Position numbers and translations under genes: made by a program
Assembly (NCBI GenBank): GCA_963281255.1
Contig: OY725494.1
Span: 434,001 to 498,000 of the forward strand
Source of the DNA: Aphrocallistes beatrix
Lineage: Eukaryota; Porifera; Hexactinellida; Sceptrulophora; Aphrocallistidae
Length of the DNA stretch: 64,000 nt
Direction of reading: 5' to 3'
Shown here: positions 42,983 through 54,944 of the stretch, piece by piece
Numbering within the stretch: the first letter of the stretch is position 1
Layout of the letters: every line of letters begins with the position of its first letter
Notes under the pieces: model-generated
What the model was told of the DNA's origin: nothing
Database searches by the model: none
Seen by the model: only the letters and a program-made list of their open reading frames with translations

Positions 42983-45111
42983 TTACAATTAGTGGAATAT
43001 ATCTAAATACTCACATTATGTATGTGAATAGGTTTCTATTGTTCTGGATTTAGAATCCGTTACCAAATGGAAGTGTGAGATTAGAGAATGTGAAATAGCT
43101 CAATTTTAATATTAAAGGGGTGCGTCAAATCCAGCACTGTCGTATCACTTCTGCTGGCCCGGGCCTACCAAATTCAATGACCAGGAAAGCCATTTGCTAC
43201 TCATTATGACCATTATACAATACTATATGATAATCAATTGGATCAAATAGGCAGGAGTGATAGTAGCTCCGTAAATCATTAGAAATAATTAATTTATTGA
43301 AAGCTTTACTCTGATTGTTCTATGTTAAGCCGGTGCCACTGGGGTGTCCTGGGTATCCGGACACCCACTGCCTCTTCTTGTATCTAATTGTACAGTATAT
43401 GCCCTATAAATGGACACCCACTGAAGAGTATGAAGTCAGCAGCGAGATGTGAGCACGACTTAGCGCTTAATTTCTCAGGCAATTCAGTATCAACCATGGT
43501 AAAATTTGTCATGTAGAATAATCTAGTATGAAGCTTTCTTCTATTCTGATAGTTAGTGTATATCACTCCTCCCCATCCCACAGTGACATTGCAATTTTCT
43601 AATACAAAATCCCATAGACAATTTCGAGCACCATTCTCACGCCTCCTCAAATTTCTTTTCTGACTCCCTGATTGCATACAACGTTGAGGTTGTTAATTGG
43701 AAAATGCCTAACAGTCCAGGACCACGAGGGTCAACCGAGAAATTTGAGAAGTATGTAGAGTGTTGATCTATGTTTATTTGAACTCATGGAATATAGGAGA
43801 GCAAAACAAGGGGTCACTCGATGGGGTTACTAGGAGGTTTGAGTTGGAATGTTGAACATTCCTGCGTCGTCCAGGAAAATATTCAGCACGAATATGGTCA
43901 TGTGACCCTTCAAATTTCTCTAAATTGAATGCTGAGTACGACTATCAACATTAAAACCTATTAAGTATGTCATGGCTGGTCCAACTGAGATTGGAAAGTG
44001 TTCGTTTTCACAGTATGTCTCAGAATTATTGGAAATGAACTTTAACCTCGTGTAATATTAAACATATGTTTAGGAAGAGTATTATAATTCCAGGATGACT
44101 CCATTTCCGAGTTTTCATCCGATATATACACACTATCTTGAGTCCCACTATCCATGGCCTCAGCATGATGTAGTAGGCTTTGAAAGTCAGAATTATGTGA
44201 ACAATTTACGTTAGCACAAAATGACAATTCAAAAATTGTAATTTCGCTCTTAATTTATACTGACCTTGTTTAAAGTAATAGTTCGACTAATAATTGGGAC
44301 TTTTAGTTAGAATTCAACTCAAGTACAATTAAATTATATTTTAAAAAATTTTCCTTGATAAATCTGACTATTTTTTCAGTGTCTAAATCTTGCTGAATTC
44401 TTTAACAAATACTCCAAAATTACACAACTAAAATAGAATATATAATTAATTATTATCTTGAACCCTGTCTATTTTTGTGAGACATTGGAGGTCCCCAAAT
44501 GGCCCTGTTGGCCCCTTAGTCCCTGCATATTCCTCTATGGTGTATCCACTGTACCGATTCTACGTAGTATTATTTATGGTGTAAAGCAATGTTGAGTCTT
44601 TTCCTTTAGCACGACTTTCTCATATTTCACTATATGTAAGGTGAATTATTAAGGATAAATTGAATATTACTTGCATAAGATATCCCACGTACATTCATCC
44701 TAGACAAGACATCTCCAAGTGCTCGGATGACAGACTCGATTACTCCATTTTCTGGAAAATGTTAGTTATTATCAAAGCAGTAGTGTTATTGGAGACATGC
44801 AACAAACTAGTGGTTATGACTTGTGGAGAATAAGGAGAATAATCAATTTTATCATCTTACATTTGCTTATGTTACATCCTTGTGATTACCTTTACTACAC
44901 TAAGTTAATTGGTTCATCTTGTGCAGTTTACAGACAATGGGAATGAGAATCTTATGAAAGCATAGATATACTTGTACGTATATTGTTTTTATATATAATA
45001 TATAATACATATATGTATATAGATATACAATTGTAATAAATCACAAGTGACATACGTATTTGCGATAATCTGCAATTTCATAGTATAATTCCGACAGCGA
45101 TTGGACAGGAT
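42983..45111. other. Intergenic, no gene supported
   Basis: CAAGGGGTCACTCGAT at 43807 and GCTGAGTACGA near 43932 echo the foldback arms (40769 and 40740), so a decayed third copy of that sequence may lie here. A 97-codon minus frame at 43384..43677 has no recognised homologue. Confidence 0.4.
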
Positions 45112-45307
45112 CATACTTGCCAACTGTCCCGTTTTTGGCGGGATGTCCCGCTTTTTCGGACATATGTTGAAAGTATTGTCCCGTGATAACGTCCTAAAAT
45201 GTAGAATTGTCCCGCTTTTCAATGTATAGGACTAATACAAATAAACTGTTTCCTGCTAAATTACTACTTATGTCCCGATTCTTTACTTGCAGAGGTTAGC
45301 AAGTATG
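45112..45307. mobile_element. MITE, CATAC-TIR family with GTCCCGC motifs (copy 3)
   Basis: Starts CATACTTGCCAACTGTCCCG and ends TTAGCAAGTATG, with TTGTCCCGCTTTTC blocks inside. Target duplication not clear. Confidence 0.65.
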
Positions 45308-45642
45308 CAAGTCTGAATTCCATGCATTCTAGGCACTCTACAAAGGATCTCAGACTTAAATTATTAAGTTTTCAACATGCCACGTCTCCCCAAAATGGAC
45401 AATATGGCTAAATATCATCTCATTAGATGGACACTCCAAATATGTACTCATGCGAATGAATGCTTAGTGAAGTATGGAGTATTTAATTTCAGTATTTTAC
45501 TATATTTACATAATTGTATGAAAAAACACATCCAACTCAAAAATGACTGATAAGCGATGTTATCTCAATTACTATTTTGCATATAATTATCTTATTTTAT
45601 CATCTACTAGATAGCTTAGTAATCCTAGACAGCTAGTAGATC

Positions 45643-45779
45643 TGTTGCGTGGAATTCTGAGACGCATAGAATTTTGAGACACTAGTGTTATCGAACCATG
45701 GATTGCGTAGAATTTTGAGACACATAGAATTCTGAGACACTAGTGTTATAGAACTATGGATTGCGTAGAATTTTGAGAC
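45643..45779. repeat. Left terminal inverted repeat of the Ginger-like element
   Basis: Built of two ~60-bp units and five copies of a core TAGAATTTTGAGAC (two with TTCTGAGAC). Complement at 50512..50648. The iterated core may be the integrase binding site. Confidence 0.9.
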
Positions 45780-46075
45780 ATTCTATTAGATTTATTATGC
45801 AAATAGCGAGCGTAGAATTTTGAGACATTCTATTAAATTTATTATGCAGATAGCGAGCGTAGAATTTTGAGACATTCTATTAAATTTATTATGCAGATAG
45901 CGAGCGTAGAATTTTGAGACATTCTATTAGATTTATTATGCAAATAGCGAGCGTAGAATTTTGAGACATTCTATTAGATTTATTATGCAAATAGCGAGCG
46001 TAGAATTTTGAGACATTCTATTAGATTTATTATGCAAATAGCGAGCGTAGAATTTTGAGACATTCTATTAGATTT
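45763..46075. repeat. 47-bp tandem array next to the left terminal repeat
   Basis: Seven units start with GCGTAGAATTTTGAGACATT at 45763, 45810, 45857, 45904, 45951, 45998 and 46045 (period 47; the last is incomplete). Each carries the same core as the terminal repeats. The opposite end has no such array. Confidence 0.9.
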
Positions 46076-46633
46076 AGTGTCAATTATTTTAATACAGGTT
46101 ATCCTAATAACTAAATCAAACCCTCCTCTAGAGTGTACTTTACAAGATAATTGGAAGAACGTGAACATGTTTAATAATAAATAAATAAAATACATACAAC
46201 ATAAAAATGTTTATTTTAACAAATAAATAAAATATAAAGATATTTACTACAAAGGAATTATATTGTTGGTTATTTAGTAGTTTAGCAATCGGTAGTACAT
46301 GATTTCATAACACTCATATATTGCAATAAATCAGATAATCGTGCTGTCGTTAAATTAACTTGTAAAGTGTCTACTGCGTTATAATTTTGAGACATCGAAA
46401 TACTTTTTGCGTCCATTAATTACAAATCAGACTGTTCTCCTCTTAGCTTGAAGATAGGTGTTGTGTTATTTGTTAAATTAATGCTATTATCATCAGAAAA
46501 ATACGGGCCTTTCGTCTATCTAAGACTCATCAGGCTGGCTAGTTGCCAACTAGGTCCATATGTAAACACGTAGTCCGTATAGTATTGTTTGTTTGTAAAC
46601 ACCGAGTCCGTACAGTAAATGTGAAGAAGCTAT

Positions 46634-49600
46634 TTAGTCAAGAGTCTGAACATCTCCGGGTATGTTTCCATAAGAAGGAGTGGTGCAGTTTATCATTGAG
46701 ATGACTGGTTCATAATGGAGATTAAAATTTTGGATGTAGATGGCTGCTTCAGGATTGTCAGTGGCTCTATGCAGGTTCCATCTAACAACTCGAATAAGCG
46801 AGCTTCCTTGATTGTTATTGGTCGCTACATATATATCCACATTGAAGATACAAGAGGCCGTCATTATTTCCACATCGCTTCCCCAAATTCCATTAAGATG
46901 ACAGGGATTCTCATCTAGAAGGTAGTTACATGGGGTTATTTGTTTTTGTTTGAAGTACCAGGCAAGTTTCGTTGTTCCTTCAGAGGCGATAAAATGAGAT
47001 ATAATTTTACGCATTTGAGGATAGTTATCTTCTTTGCCAGTAAATACTTTCGCTAGGCATCTGTACAAACAATTGCCATCACCTACTATGCTCTCGGTCT
47101 CCCATGGTTGATAACAGCTAAGTGGTTGGCCTGCGAGGTTACTGGGTTGCCGAATTAGAGAGTCGAATTTGAGTCCATATAAATCGCATTTCTCTCTTAG
47201 CCACCCTTCTGAAAGAACTTGGATTTTAGGACTGGAGCTAGGGATCTCCGGGCTTCTGGATTTCGATTTGTCAGGAAATGAATCCCAAAGAATGGAACTC
47301 AAATACTGGATAGCCTAAAGTATAAATATTATAATATAAATTTTAAAACGTAGTCATTCGAATGTTTCGAACTGCGCACTTATAAAATAGGAATTCATAG
47401 AATAGTTTGATATACATTAGACTATTTTTATGCATTTTATCTGGACACAATTTATTAAATATAACTCACAACTCCATAAAGTACTTTCTCAGCGTATTTA
47501 GCAGCCATAATATCTCCTAATTCTGGATATAAATCTGAAGTCCAGCTCAGAACAGTTTCCCTGATTTCTTTCTTCTAAAGTCAATATGTTATTTTAAATC
47601 ATAAGTTTTAGAATTGGCAATTACTAAATGATCAAAAAGTACCAACTGATCCGCGTTCGAGTCCTTAAGAAACTGAAAAATGAGGATATTGGGGACGTAA
47701 TGGTGGAATCTATTCAGTTTCCTATGTAGATCTTCATGTAAGGGTGTCATGAAAGTACCTCGCCTCAAGTTTTCATTGAGAATAATCTAGTGATTGAGAA
47801 AATGATTCTCATGAAAAGCTCACAACATACAGTTGCACAATTATTTGTCTAGTGATAATTTTAAAATAAACATGTACAAGAATTTCGATGAAAAAATAGT
47901 AGTATGGCGTCAGCATTCTTATGAAACAAATCATGGAAACAAATCATGAGATGATTACTTTACAATCAAATAACTATTCAAATCACCTTGAGGTTCGAGA
48001 GATGATTATGAATTGCTTCACTTGTAAACCCAAATTCAATGTGTGGGGTCTAGAGAAGAAGGGCAAATAAGCAAATCATATCATGATGCATTGAGTGAAA
48101 TATTATTGAACATACTTGTGAAAGCTTCATTCTTTTGGTCTCTCGGCTATCAGTTGTCAGATCAACTTTCCTCTTTTCCGTAGATTTCGTATTAGAGAGT
48201 CTACTATCAATTTCTTGACGCTCGTAATAGAGTTGTGTGATGTGGATGGGTACTTTCTTGTCTCTTTTGGAATTTAATTCTTCTTTTGAAATGATAGCAT
48301 GACTGTCAGTAATTCTAGACGCTGTAAAAGGTCCCAAAAATTTACCCTGACTTTTAGTGTTGGGCATCTGTTTTAATTTAGGCATGTTGGTGAATAGGAT
48401 TTTGTCCCCTTCCTTAAGTTTGCACCTACACACGTATTAAAAATAATAATCAATATGAACTATGTTCGTGTAAATAATAAAAGTAGCATACCTCTTTTCG
48501 TTGACTTTCTTATCATATTGCCTCTTCTGCTTTAGCTGCTCTGATCTAATCAAGACATTCGCACGTTTCCGGGTATTGTTCCTTGACTCATTCAGGAGGT
48601 CAATTGGTTCAAGGTGGTCTTCTGGAGGGGAAAAGGTATCTAGCATTTCGCACTCCTCCTGTGCTGGTAAGGTCTCGGATAAAATTTCCTCTTCTAGTTC
48701 ATAGTCTTCATCAGGAGCTATTTTGATCTTAGATATATCAGAGACTAAATTTTCGTATTTAGATTCTCGTCCCCACATGACCTGAAATGGAGTAGACGAG
48801 TGAGACTTCTTAAAAGTCGAGTTCATGCATAAGACTGCAGGCTTTAGTAGAGTAGACCAATGTTTCCCAGTCTGAAAGGTCATCCTGTTCAACTTGCTAG
48901 AATTTAATGCATCATTAAACAATGATAATTGATTAACTTATAAATGGATGAAATACTACCACATACGATTTTAAAATCTTGTTATGCGCCTCGACCAACC
49001 CATTTGCCATCGGGTGATAGGCACGAGTACTGCGGTTGTCAACTTCTAACTTCTGATGAAATTGCTGAAAAATCTAAAAGGAGGGGAAAACATTATGACT
49101 ATCCTATCTTCTACATATATGATTGCAAAATCATAGCTTACATTGCTAGTGAACTCTTTGCCTTGATCGTGTTGGATAATATCTGGAACACCAACATCGA
49201 GATATATATCTTTCAGATTTTCGGTCACTTCATCGGCGGTTTTGGTCTTGAGAGGTCGCACCACTACATACTTGCTCAAGTAGCACACGGTGACGAGAAT
49301 GTGTTTGTAACCATCTGGACTTGGAGAGAGATCACATACGAGATCAATCCCTATGTGCTTCCACGGCCTCTCTGGAGGAGGAGTCGGCTGTAACTTTTTC
49401 TGTGGCTGAGGTGGCAAAGCTTTATTTTGCTGGCAAGCATCACAAGTTTTTACCTAGTATACAATGGTTGATTAATTTTGTTTAATTAATTAATTAGTAA
49501 TGAAAGTGAAAGACTCGTCATTAATAATATGCCAAACTCACGTAGTTCACAATCTCTGTATACATCCCCATCCAGTAATAGCGCTGCTGAATTGATTGGG

Positions 49601-50156
49601 CAGTGGAATTCATTCCAGGATGTAAAAGATGGTCATGATATTTTTCCAATATACTCGGGACATCATCACGGGATGGAACCTGGAAGTCTCTCTCCTGTTC
49701 ATCTATTATCTCTCTCTGTAATTAATACAATTAAAAACGATATACAAATATGTTTCAATAAAATACTCCAAGACGAAAATTCGTTCGGAAATGTTTATAC
49801 ATGGAACAGGTCAATTTTTTTCAGAAATTAAAATAATTGAGTGATTAACTGACAATATCTTACTATGGTAATTTATTTATTTATTAAAATTAATTAATAA
49901 ATATAAAGGTCAGTAGCCGGTCAAGTAGCTATATTTTAGAATACTTTCTATTCGCTTTTAAAAAATCTTTGAATAAACCGTAAATACCAGAATTACAGTA
50001 TTAGATCGTACTCACCTTGTAGAGTATGTCCGACTCAGATACGAAAAATCTGGTCAACTTCCTCCTGAAGTTCCACTTCTGTTGACGGGAAAATCCATCT
50101 GGATATTTTCCATGCTTTAAGAATTCAAATGTTCGGACGTACTCCAAACGATCCAT
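46634..50156 (-). CDS. Ginger1-like transposase: gypsy-type integrase fused to an OTU cysteine protease
   Basis: Cut-and-integrate enzyme of the element. Ten exons on the minus strand: 50156-50016, 49715-49542, 49453-49142, 49073-48967, 48896-48492, 48425-48116, 48049-47987, 47786-47643, 47574-47470, 47314-46634. All introns are GT-AG, 66-300 bp, and phases agree, giving 813 residues without a stop. Zinc-binding HHCC: YHDHLLHP (~73-80) and CDAC (109-112). Catalytic triad D142 (HIGIDL), D202 (IIQHDQGKEF) and E237 (NGLVEAHNK). GPF at ~411-413 (KFLGPFTASRI). The last exon is an OTU domain with GDGNCLYR (Cys ~669), WGSDVEIM and LHYEPV (His ~787). Integrase plus OTU is known from Ginger1 elements. 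The start MDRLEYVRTFEF is the first ATG of exon 1. Domestication as a host gene is the alternative but less likely given intact termini. Confidence 0.88.
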
Positions 50157-50511
50157 TTATAATTCTAAGGCGAAAAGCACATAACATCAAATACATTTTT
50201 ATAAGGCCGCTGAAAACTTGTTTCAGCCTCACTGCCCGCATCAATAATTAGCTGCCACATATATTGTCATTATTTCAATCAGCATTTCAGGTGTAAGGGT
50301 ATTGATTACGAATGATTGGGATATATACATTCGACATAATTAGTTATGATGTAGAATATCACCGGACCACACCCCTCATTGATGTTTTTTTTGGAGCTGA
50401 ATCAAGTTTTATATTAATAACAGGGGCATAATGAAAGCAAAAAATCAGGTCAAGTGAAATCTTGGGTATGAATTAATAATATTGAGATTATATACGTAGC
50501 TAGTGAACTCC

Positions 50512-50648
50512 GTCTCAAAATTCTACGCAATACATGGTTCGATAACACTAGTGTCTCAAAATTCTATGCGTCTCAAAATTCTACGCAATCCATGGTTCGA
50601 TAACACTAGTGTCTCAAAATTCTATGCGTCTCAGAATTCCACGCAACA
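50512..50648. repeat. Right terminal inverted repeat of the Ginger-like element
   Basis: Complement of 45643..45779, with five copies of the GTCTCAAAATTCTA core. Lies about 355 bp upstream of the transposase ATG and may contain its promoter. Confidence 0.9.
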
Positions 50649-50652
50649 GATC

Positions 50653-52125
50653 TCTTCATATAGTAACTTAGTCTTACATTGCTTGCAGCTGGAGTGTTGG
50701 TATTATGCTACAAGAAGCAAGAGATATCTACTGTGGATCCTACGGGGTAGCTCTAAGTGTCCACAAATACCAATCCAACGTTTACATTCTTTTCATCTCA
50801 ATCACTTATAATTTCTGGAAATGTCACTGTACCCAAGTTTTTCTTTTCATATGATACACAAATTGTATTCATATTAGAACTGTATTGATTAATTCCAATA
50901 ACCTTGAACTGCTGACAAGATCTTACACTAAATGGAGATAACATAATAAAACCTGCATTGTGTATTATTTTATAGATGTGTAATGTGAAATACTGTCTCT
51001 TCATTTAAGATAAGACAGTATTCGAGAGACATATTGGTTTGTTGATACAATTCTTTACAGTGTTAACAAGTTTACAAATCGTTTGAGTTACAGGTCATAT
51101 TACAATCACTAACTACACACTATAATGACAAGTGAATAATAAGTAAAAAGATTACTTGATTCTTCGAGAAGTACCAGTGACAATTATTGGTTTGACTTTC
51201 TTGTATTTTGTTGTTATTACCACTGCCATCAGCACATTTTGAGACAGAACTACAATTAGAAGGTAATAACAGATCATTAAGCTGTTTAGGGTATAATAGA
51301 TTGGGGGTTGAATAAAAAAGGTTGGACTATAGACAACCAAAAAAGTTTCACAATCAACAAATACACACGTTTGTCATTGTGCTCTAATTTTAGTAAATAA
51401 TCGAAATCTTCGTAAATTTGAATGTTTCCGAGTGATGGAATTCCGACAGAATTCTAATGTTTCGGTGAACTCTTTTTACCCAAAGTATGGCTGAGAAGCA
51501 GCGGGATGAACATCTAATTTCTGCTTAGTTTCTATCAACACAATGAATTATTGTTAAGCATGACATTATCATATTTGGGATCCTACCGACTTAATTATAA
51601 CTTAGTATGGCGTGAAGAACTAAGGGAAGAACTAAAGACCTCCTAGAGTGATAGTAACCTTATCACATCATTTGAGGGGCGGCTTGCATTAATGTAAGGG
51701 ATTAGATGAGACAAAAAATTGCCCCGTGACCAATTTTGGCAGGCTAAAATTGGACTCCTCTACCAAATCTTTCGTGACGTTCCCAGTATCTTAATCTAAA
51801 AGATGCAAGGCATTTAGATATTTGAAATTCATTGTGCTCTATACAGTTCATGCACTGGAAATCAAAGTACAATCATTTCCAAATTATCCAATTAAAAATC
51901 TGCAGTGAAATCAATTAGAAACAAATTATGTTGATTAACTGAGATTTTTATTATAAACGAGACAAACAAATCCCATTGAATTTAGTTGGAATTCTTTAAT
52001 CTCGTCGTAAACTGTTTTGATGCTATTGAGTTTCACGAGCAATCAATAAAACAAATATACTTGTTGTTGTTGTATTTATTTGAAAATTAACAATTGATAA
52101 GGGATAATAAACAGATATATTAGCA
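50653..52125. other. Intergenic, no gene seen
   Basis: AT-rich. Only short, unconvincing frames on both strands. 51880-51990 resembles 53350-53460 (AATTAGAAACAAATTATGTTGA-like words), suggesting another old duplication. Confidence 0.4.
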
Positions 52126-52151
52126 TCCTTACTATTAAACTCGATTAATGT
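52126..52151 (+). repeat. R-family terminal motif
   Basis: TCCTTACTATTAAACTCGAT followed by TAATGT, one base shorter than the 25342 copy. Followed within 20 bp by a Tc1-like MITE. Confidence 0.55.
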
Positions 52152-52172
52152 ATATTTATATATAAATATACA

Positions 52173-52647
52173 CTAAGCGGACAAAAGTATTTCAACACTT
52201 GATTCTTTCCCATACAAATAATACTAAAATGGATCTATTCATGAAGAGGGTTACTTCTAAACGGTATGGGATACAGCTAATCGGATTCCAGATTCGAATA
52301 ATACGCATTCAAATTAGTCACAGGTTAATTTTTCTAATTAATCATTCATTCCTAACTTTTTTTAATTATCAATCAATGCCACCTTATGCCACATACACCC
52401 ATTTTAACCACTATACATGATGGCAATGAATTACCTATGGTGGCTCAGGCTGATAAGATTGTTCATTGAATTGGGTAATTTTTTGGTTATGTTCAACCAT
52501 AACTAATTCGAATGTGTAGATTTCGAATCTGAAATCAGATTTTTACTATCTTTTTGAATTTAAACATATTGCCCTTCATGAAATACTCCGATTTAGTATT
52601 ATTTGTATGCGAAAGAATCAAGTGTTGAAATACTTTTGTCCGCTTAG
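52173..52647. mobile_element. 475-bp Tc1/mariner-like MITE
   Basis: CTAAGCGGACAAAAGTATTT at the left end is the complement of the right end (AAATACTTTTGTCCGCTTAG) within a TATA setting. Next to it both arms continue with CAACACTTGATTCTTT. Interior without coding sequence. Confidence 0.8.
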
Positions 52648-52914
52648 TATATATAAATGCATAAAATCAGACGAAAATGTCGACTTATCATGAAATTGTG
52701 ACAATGTTGATTAGGAATTTATTAATCTACTGATAGAATAAATGCCAAGTGAACAAAGAGAGAAATACGTTAATAAGAAAGGACTAAATAGGAACCTAAA
52801 CTGATCTAATAAATACTGTGTACGATATCCGACTAGTTGGGTGGTCTAACAGAGTAAACTAAGTGCATCTAGTTTCTAGTAGTTCAACTCGGCAATTACT
52901 TTATTACAAAATGA

Positions 52915-53010
52915 TGACGTCATTGTCACCTTTTTTTATAATTGGAAATTCAGTTTTTGACCATAACTCAGCCATTTTTGATAGAAGGCTGAAATTTTAA
53001 TAGAATGTGT
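52915..53010 (+). repeat. R-family repeat, partial
   Basis: ATGATGACGTCATTGTCACC and GAAGGCTGAAATTTTAATAG match the left half of the R family. Confidence 0.6.
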
Positions 53011-53096
53011 ATATTAATATAAAATATTTTGTTTAATTTTGTATGAAATAGATACATAAAGTAAACAAATCTCAAAAAATAAGCAAAATACTATCT

Positions 53097-53155
53097 AGTA
53101 TAGGGAGTATAGGGAGTGTAGGGAGTATATGGGGTATAGGGGGTATACCCCAACG
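53097..53155. repeat. Short tandem repeat TATAGGGAG
   Basis: Five or six imperfect 9-10-bp units of the type TATAGGGAG or TATAGGGGG. Confidence 0.75.
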
Positions 53156-54387
53156 ACAACGCTGCTTACTATTATCATACTATTGTATGTCGAACATTTA
53201 TTTAGTACAAATCCCATATTAGGAGATAGTTTATAGAATGGATGACTGTACGTCTGTTCGTTCCTAGAAATTCTACGGAATATATTCACATACGCAGACA
53301 AACAAAGCTTGCTTGTATTAATTAAAATACTTTTCACATAGATTTGAATATCTAATTAAAAAATTGCAGAGAAATCAATTAAAAATTAATCAATGTTGAT
53401 TAAGTGCGAGATATCTATTTTAAACGAGATTAACAAATTCCATTGAGTTTAATTGAAATTATAAATTTCATCGCGTAAACAATGAGAATAATTGATTAAT
53501 ATTCTTACTAAACTCAATGAGATTTGATTGCTTGATTGTTCATGAAATCTTCACAACTTTTGTTTGACTAGTTAGGTCCTATTTTGATGATAGCATCAAA
53601 ATAGTACCTAATTTGTCAAACTGGCATAATTTGAGAAGAGCATGAATATACACTATTATCCATTACAAATATTCAAGGCGTATCCTACACTGTAACTTCA
53701 GTTCTGATACAACAATGATGGAGCAGTGCGCCAGTACGAGTTAGCTGTGTGCAGTCAAAAAGTCTGAACGTTCAGACAGCATGGTTACAGCAGTATTAGT
53801 TTGCTTAAACAGAATTAAGGAGATAGTCAGAGCTAATCCCAGATTTTGGAACAACACAAAACGAGCAGAGAAGACAATTACAGTATACTAGGGTGCTGCA
53901 AAAATTTGAAAGTTTGAATCTTTAGATGCACACTATTCAAATAGTTTGCCTTGATCACAAAATATTTACCATAAAATGTTCATACAATTTGGAGATGGTT
54001 TAGTGGTCGCGCAAGGTAGGCTCCCCCACATGTAGATTCATACTGGGATATGTCCGGTTAGGAGCTTTGAGTTGCAAAAGGCGTACTACTGATAGGCAAA
54101 GAAACTAGTAACTATATTTTGAGATATTTGGGGGTGGTTTTATGTCAGTTAATAATACATTTTAATGATCGAAAATCTACCGGTTCGGAGATGTTGATGA
54201 AAACAGTTGGGACCAGCCTTACAATTGTACTTACAATTATTAATGGTCCTTACTAGTTTATTCACCTATCAGAAGTATGCCTTTTGCAACTTAAATCCCA
54301 TATCCCATATCCCATTATAAATCTGCAAGAGGGAGAGCCTACCTTGCGCCACCACTAAACCATCTCCAAATTGCATGAACATTTTTC
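53156..54387. other. Intergenic, inverted pair, no gene seen
   Basis: 53940-54060 and 54230-54390 are inverted relatives (CAATTTGGAGATGGTTTAGT near 53987 and its complement near 54355), flanking about 250 bp. Likely a decayed element. No coding sequence. Confidence 0.45.
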
Positions 54388-54600
54388 CGGAGGCGCCATT
54401 TGGGCGCCTAGGGTCACATTGATTAATTATAAGGTAGATGACATATCTAAATACCTATGTCTAACTGTTTCAATCAACATCACTCGAAGATCAAAAATTG
54501 TTTTTCAATTTTTGATGCGGAATGGTGACGTTATAACAGAGTGATGAGTCATCATTTTTTGATGAGAGTTGTATCATATTTGAAATATATTAATATACAC
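54388..54600 (-). repeat. R-family repeat, partial (minus orientation)
   Basis: GGAGGCGCCATTTGGGCGCC, then GGGTCACATTGATTAATTAT and AGTGATGAGTCATCATTTTT. The GCGC end is missing. Confidence 0.65.
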
Positions 54601-54940
54601 ATTCTACTTACTCATATTTTAGAGCTTCAACTCAATTACTAACCCCCAAGTTTAAATAATCTACCTTTGTTACCTGAAGGCCATTAAATATGATAGCGAT
54701 TAGTGACATAAAGTGGCACAGGTTGATAATTTTTCTAATGTGAATGAGTATATATGTATAATGAACTAATCAAAAGTGAAAAATTCGAATGTGTAGTTTA
54801 CGAAATTTAAATTTTAAAAAAAATATTTCTTACAGTTCGAGTATATATTCCTTTATAAATAGATCCACTTTAAAACAATTTGTATTTGTATGGAGCTGCT
54901 CGTGGTAATCGGATACATTTGTCTGGGTAGTATATAGTAT
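54600..54940. mobile_element. Tc1-like MITE, decayed copy
   Basis: Resembles 58800..59145 (CTCAACTCAATTACTAA-like words) and ends ATACATTTGTCTGGGTAGTA, a decayed form of the ACTTTTGTCCGGGTACTG end. Left end not found. Confidence 0.5.
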
Positions 54941-54944
54941 ATAT

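Larger units (their letters stand above)
45643..50648 (-). mobile_element. Complete Ginger1-like DNA transposon (5,006 bp)
   Basis: 137-bp terminal inverted repeats (45643..45779 and 50512..50648) begin TGTTGCGTGGAATTCTGAGA. The first ~79 bp are identical at both ends. GATC is repeated directly outside both ends (45639..45642 and 50649..50652). TGTTG termini and 4-bp duplications fit the TGTNR/4-bp pattern I recall for Ginger elements. Inside lies one ten-exon minus-strand gene for an integrase-OTU protein with no disabling mutation seen. The element is therefore probably young and possibly autonomous. Part of the interior (46076..46630 and 50157..50511) holds no coding sequence. Confidence 0.9.

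Noticed and set aside
43384-43677. 97-codon minus-strand frame
   Set aside because: No recognised motif, no paralogue in the window and no clear splice context.
45763-46075. Regular 47-bp repeats resembling a CRISPR array
   Set aside because: Units are contiguous, with no unique spacers, and share the transposon terminal core; this is eukaryotic DNA.
46634-50156. Ty3/gypsy LTR retrotransposon
   Set aside because: Integrase is of gypsy type, but there are no LTRs, gag, protease or reverse transcriptase, and the element has inverted repeats with a 4-bp duplication.
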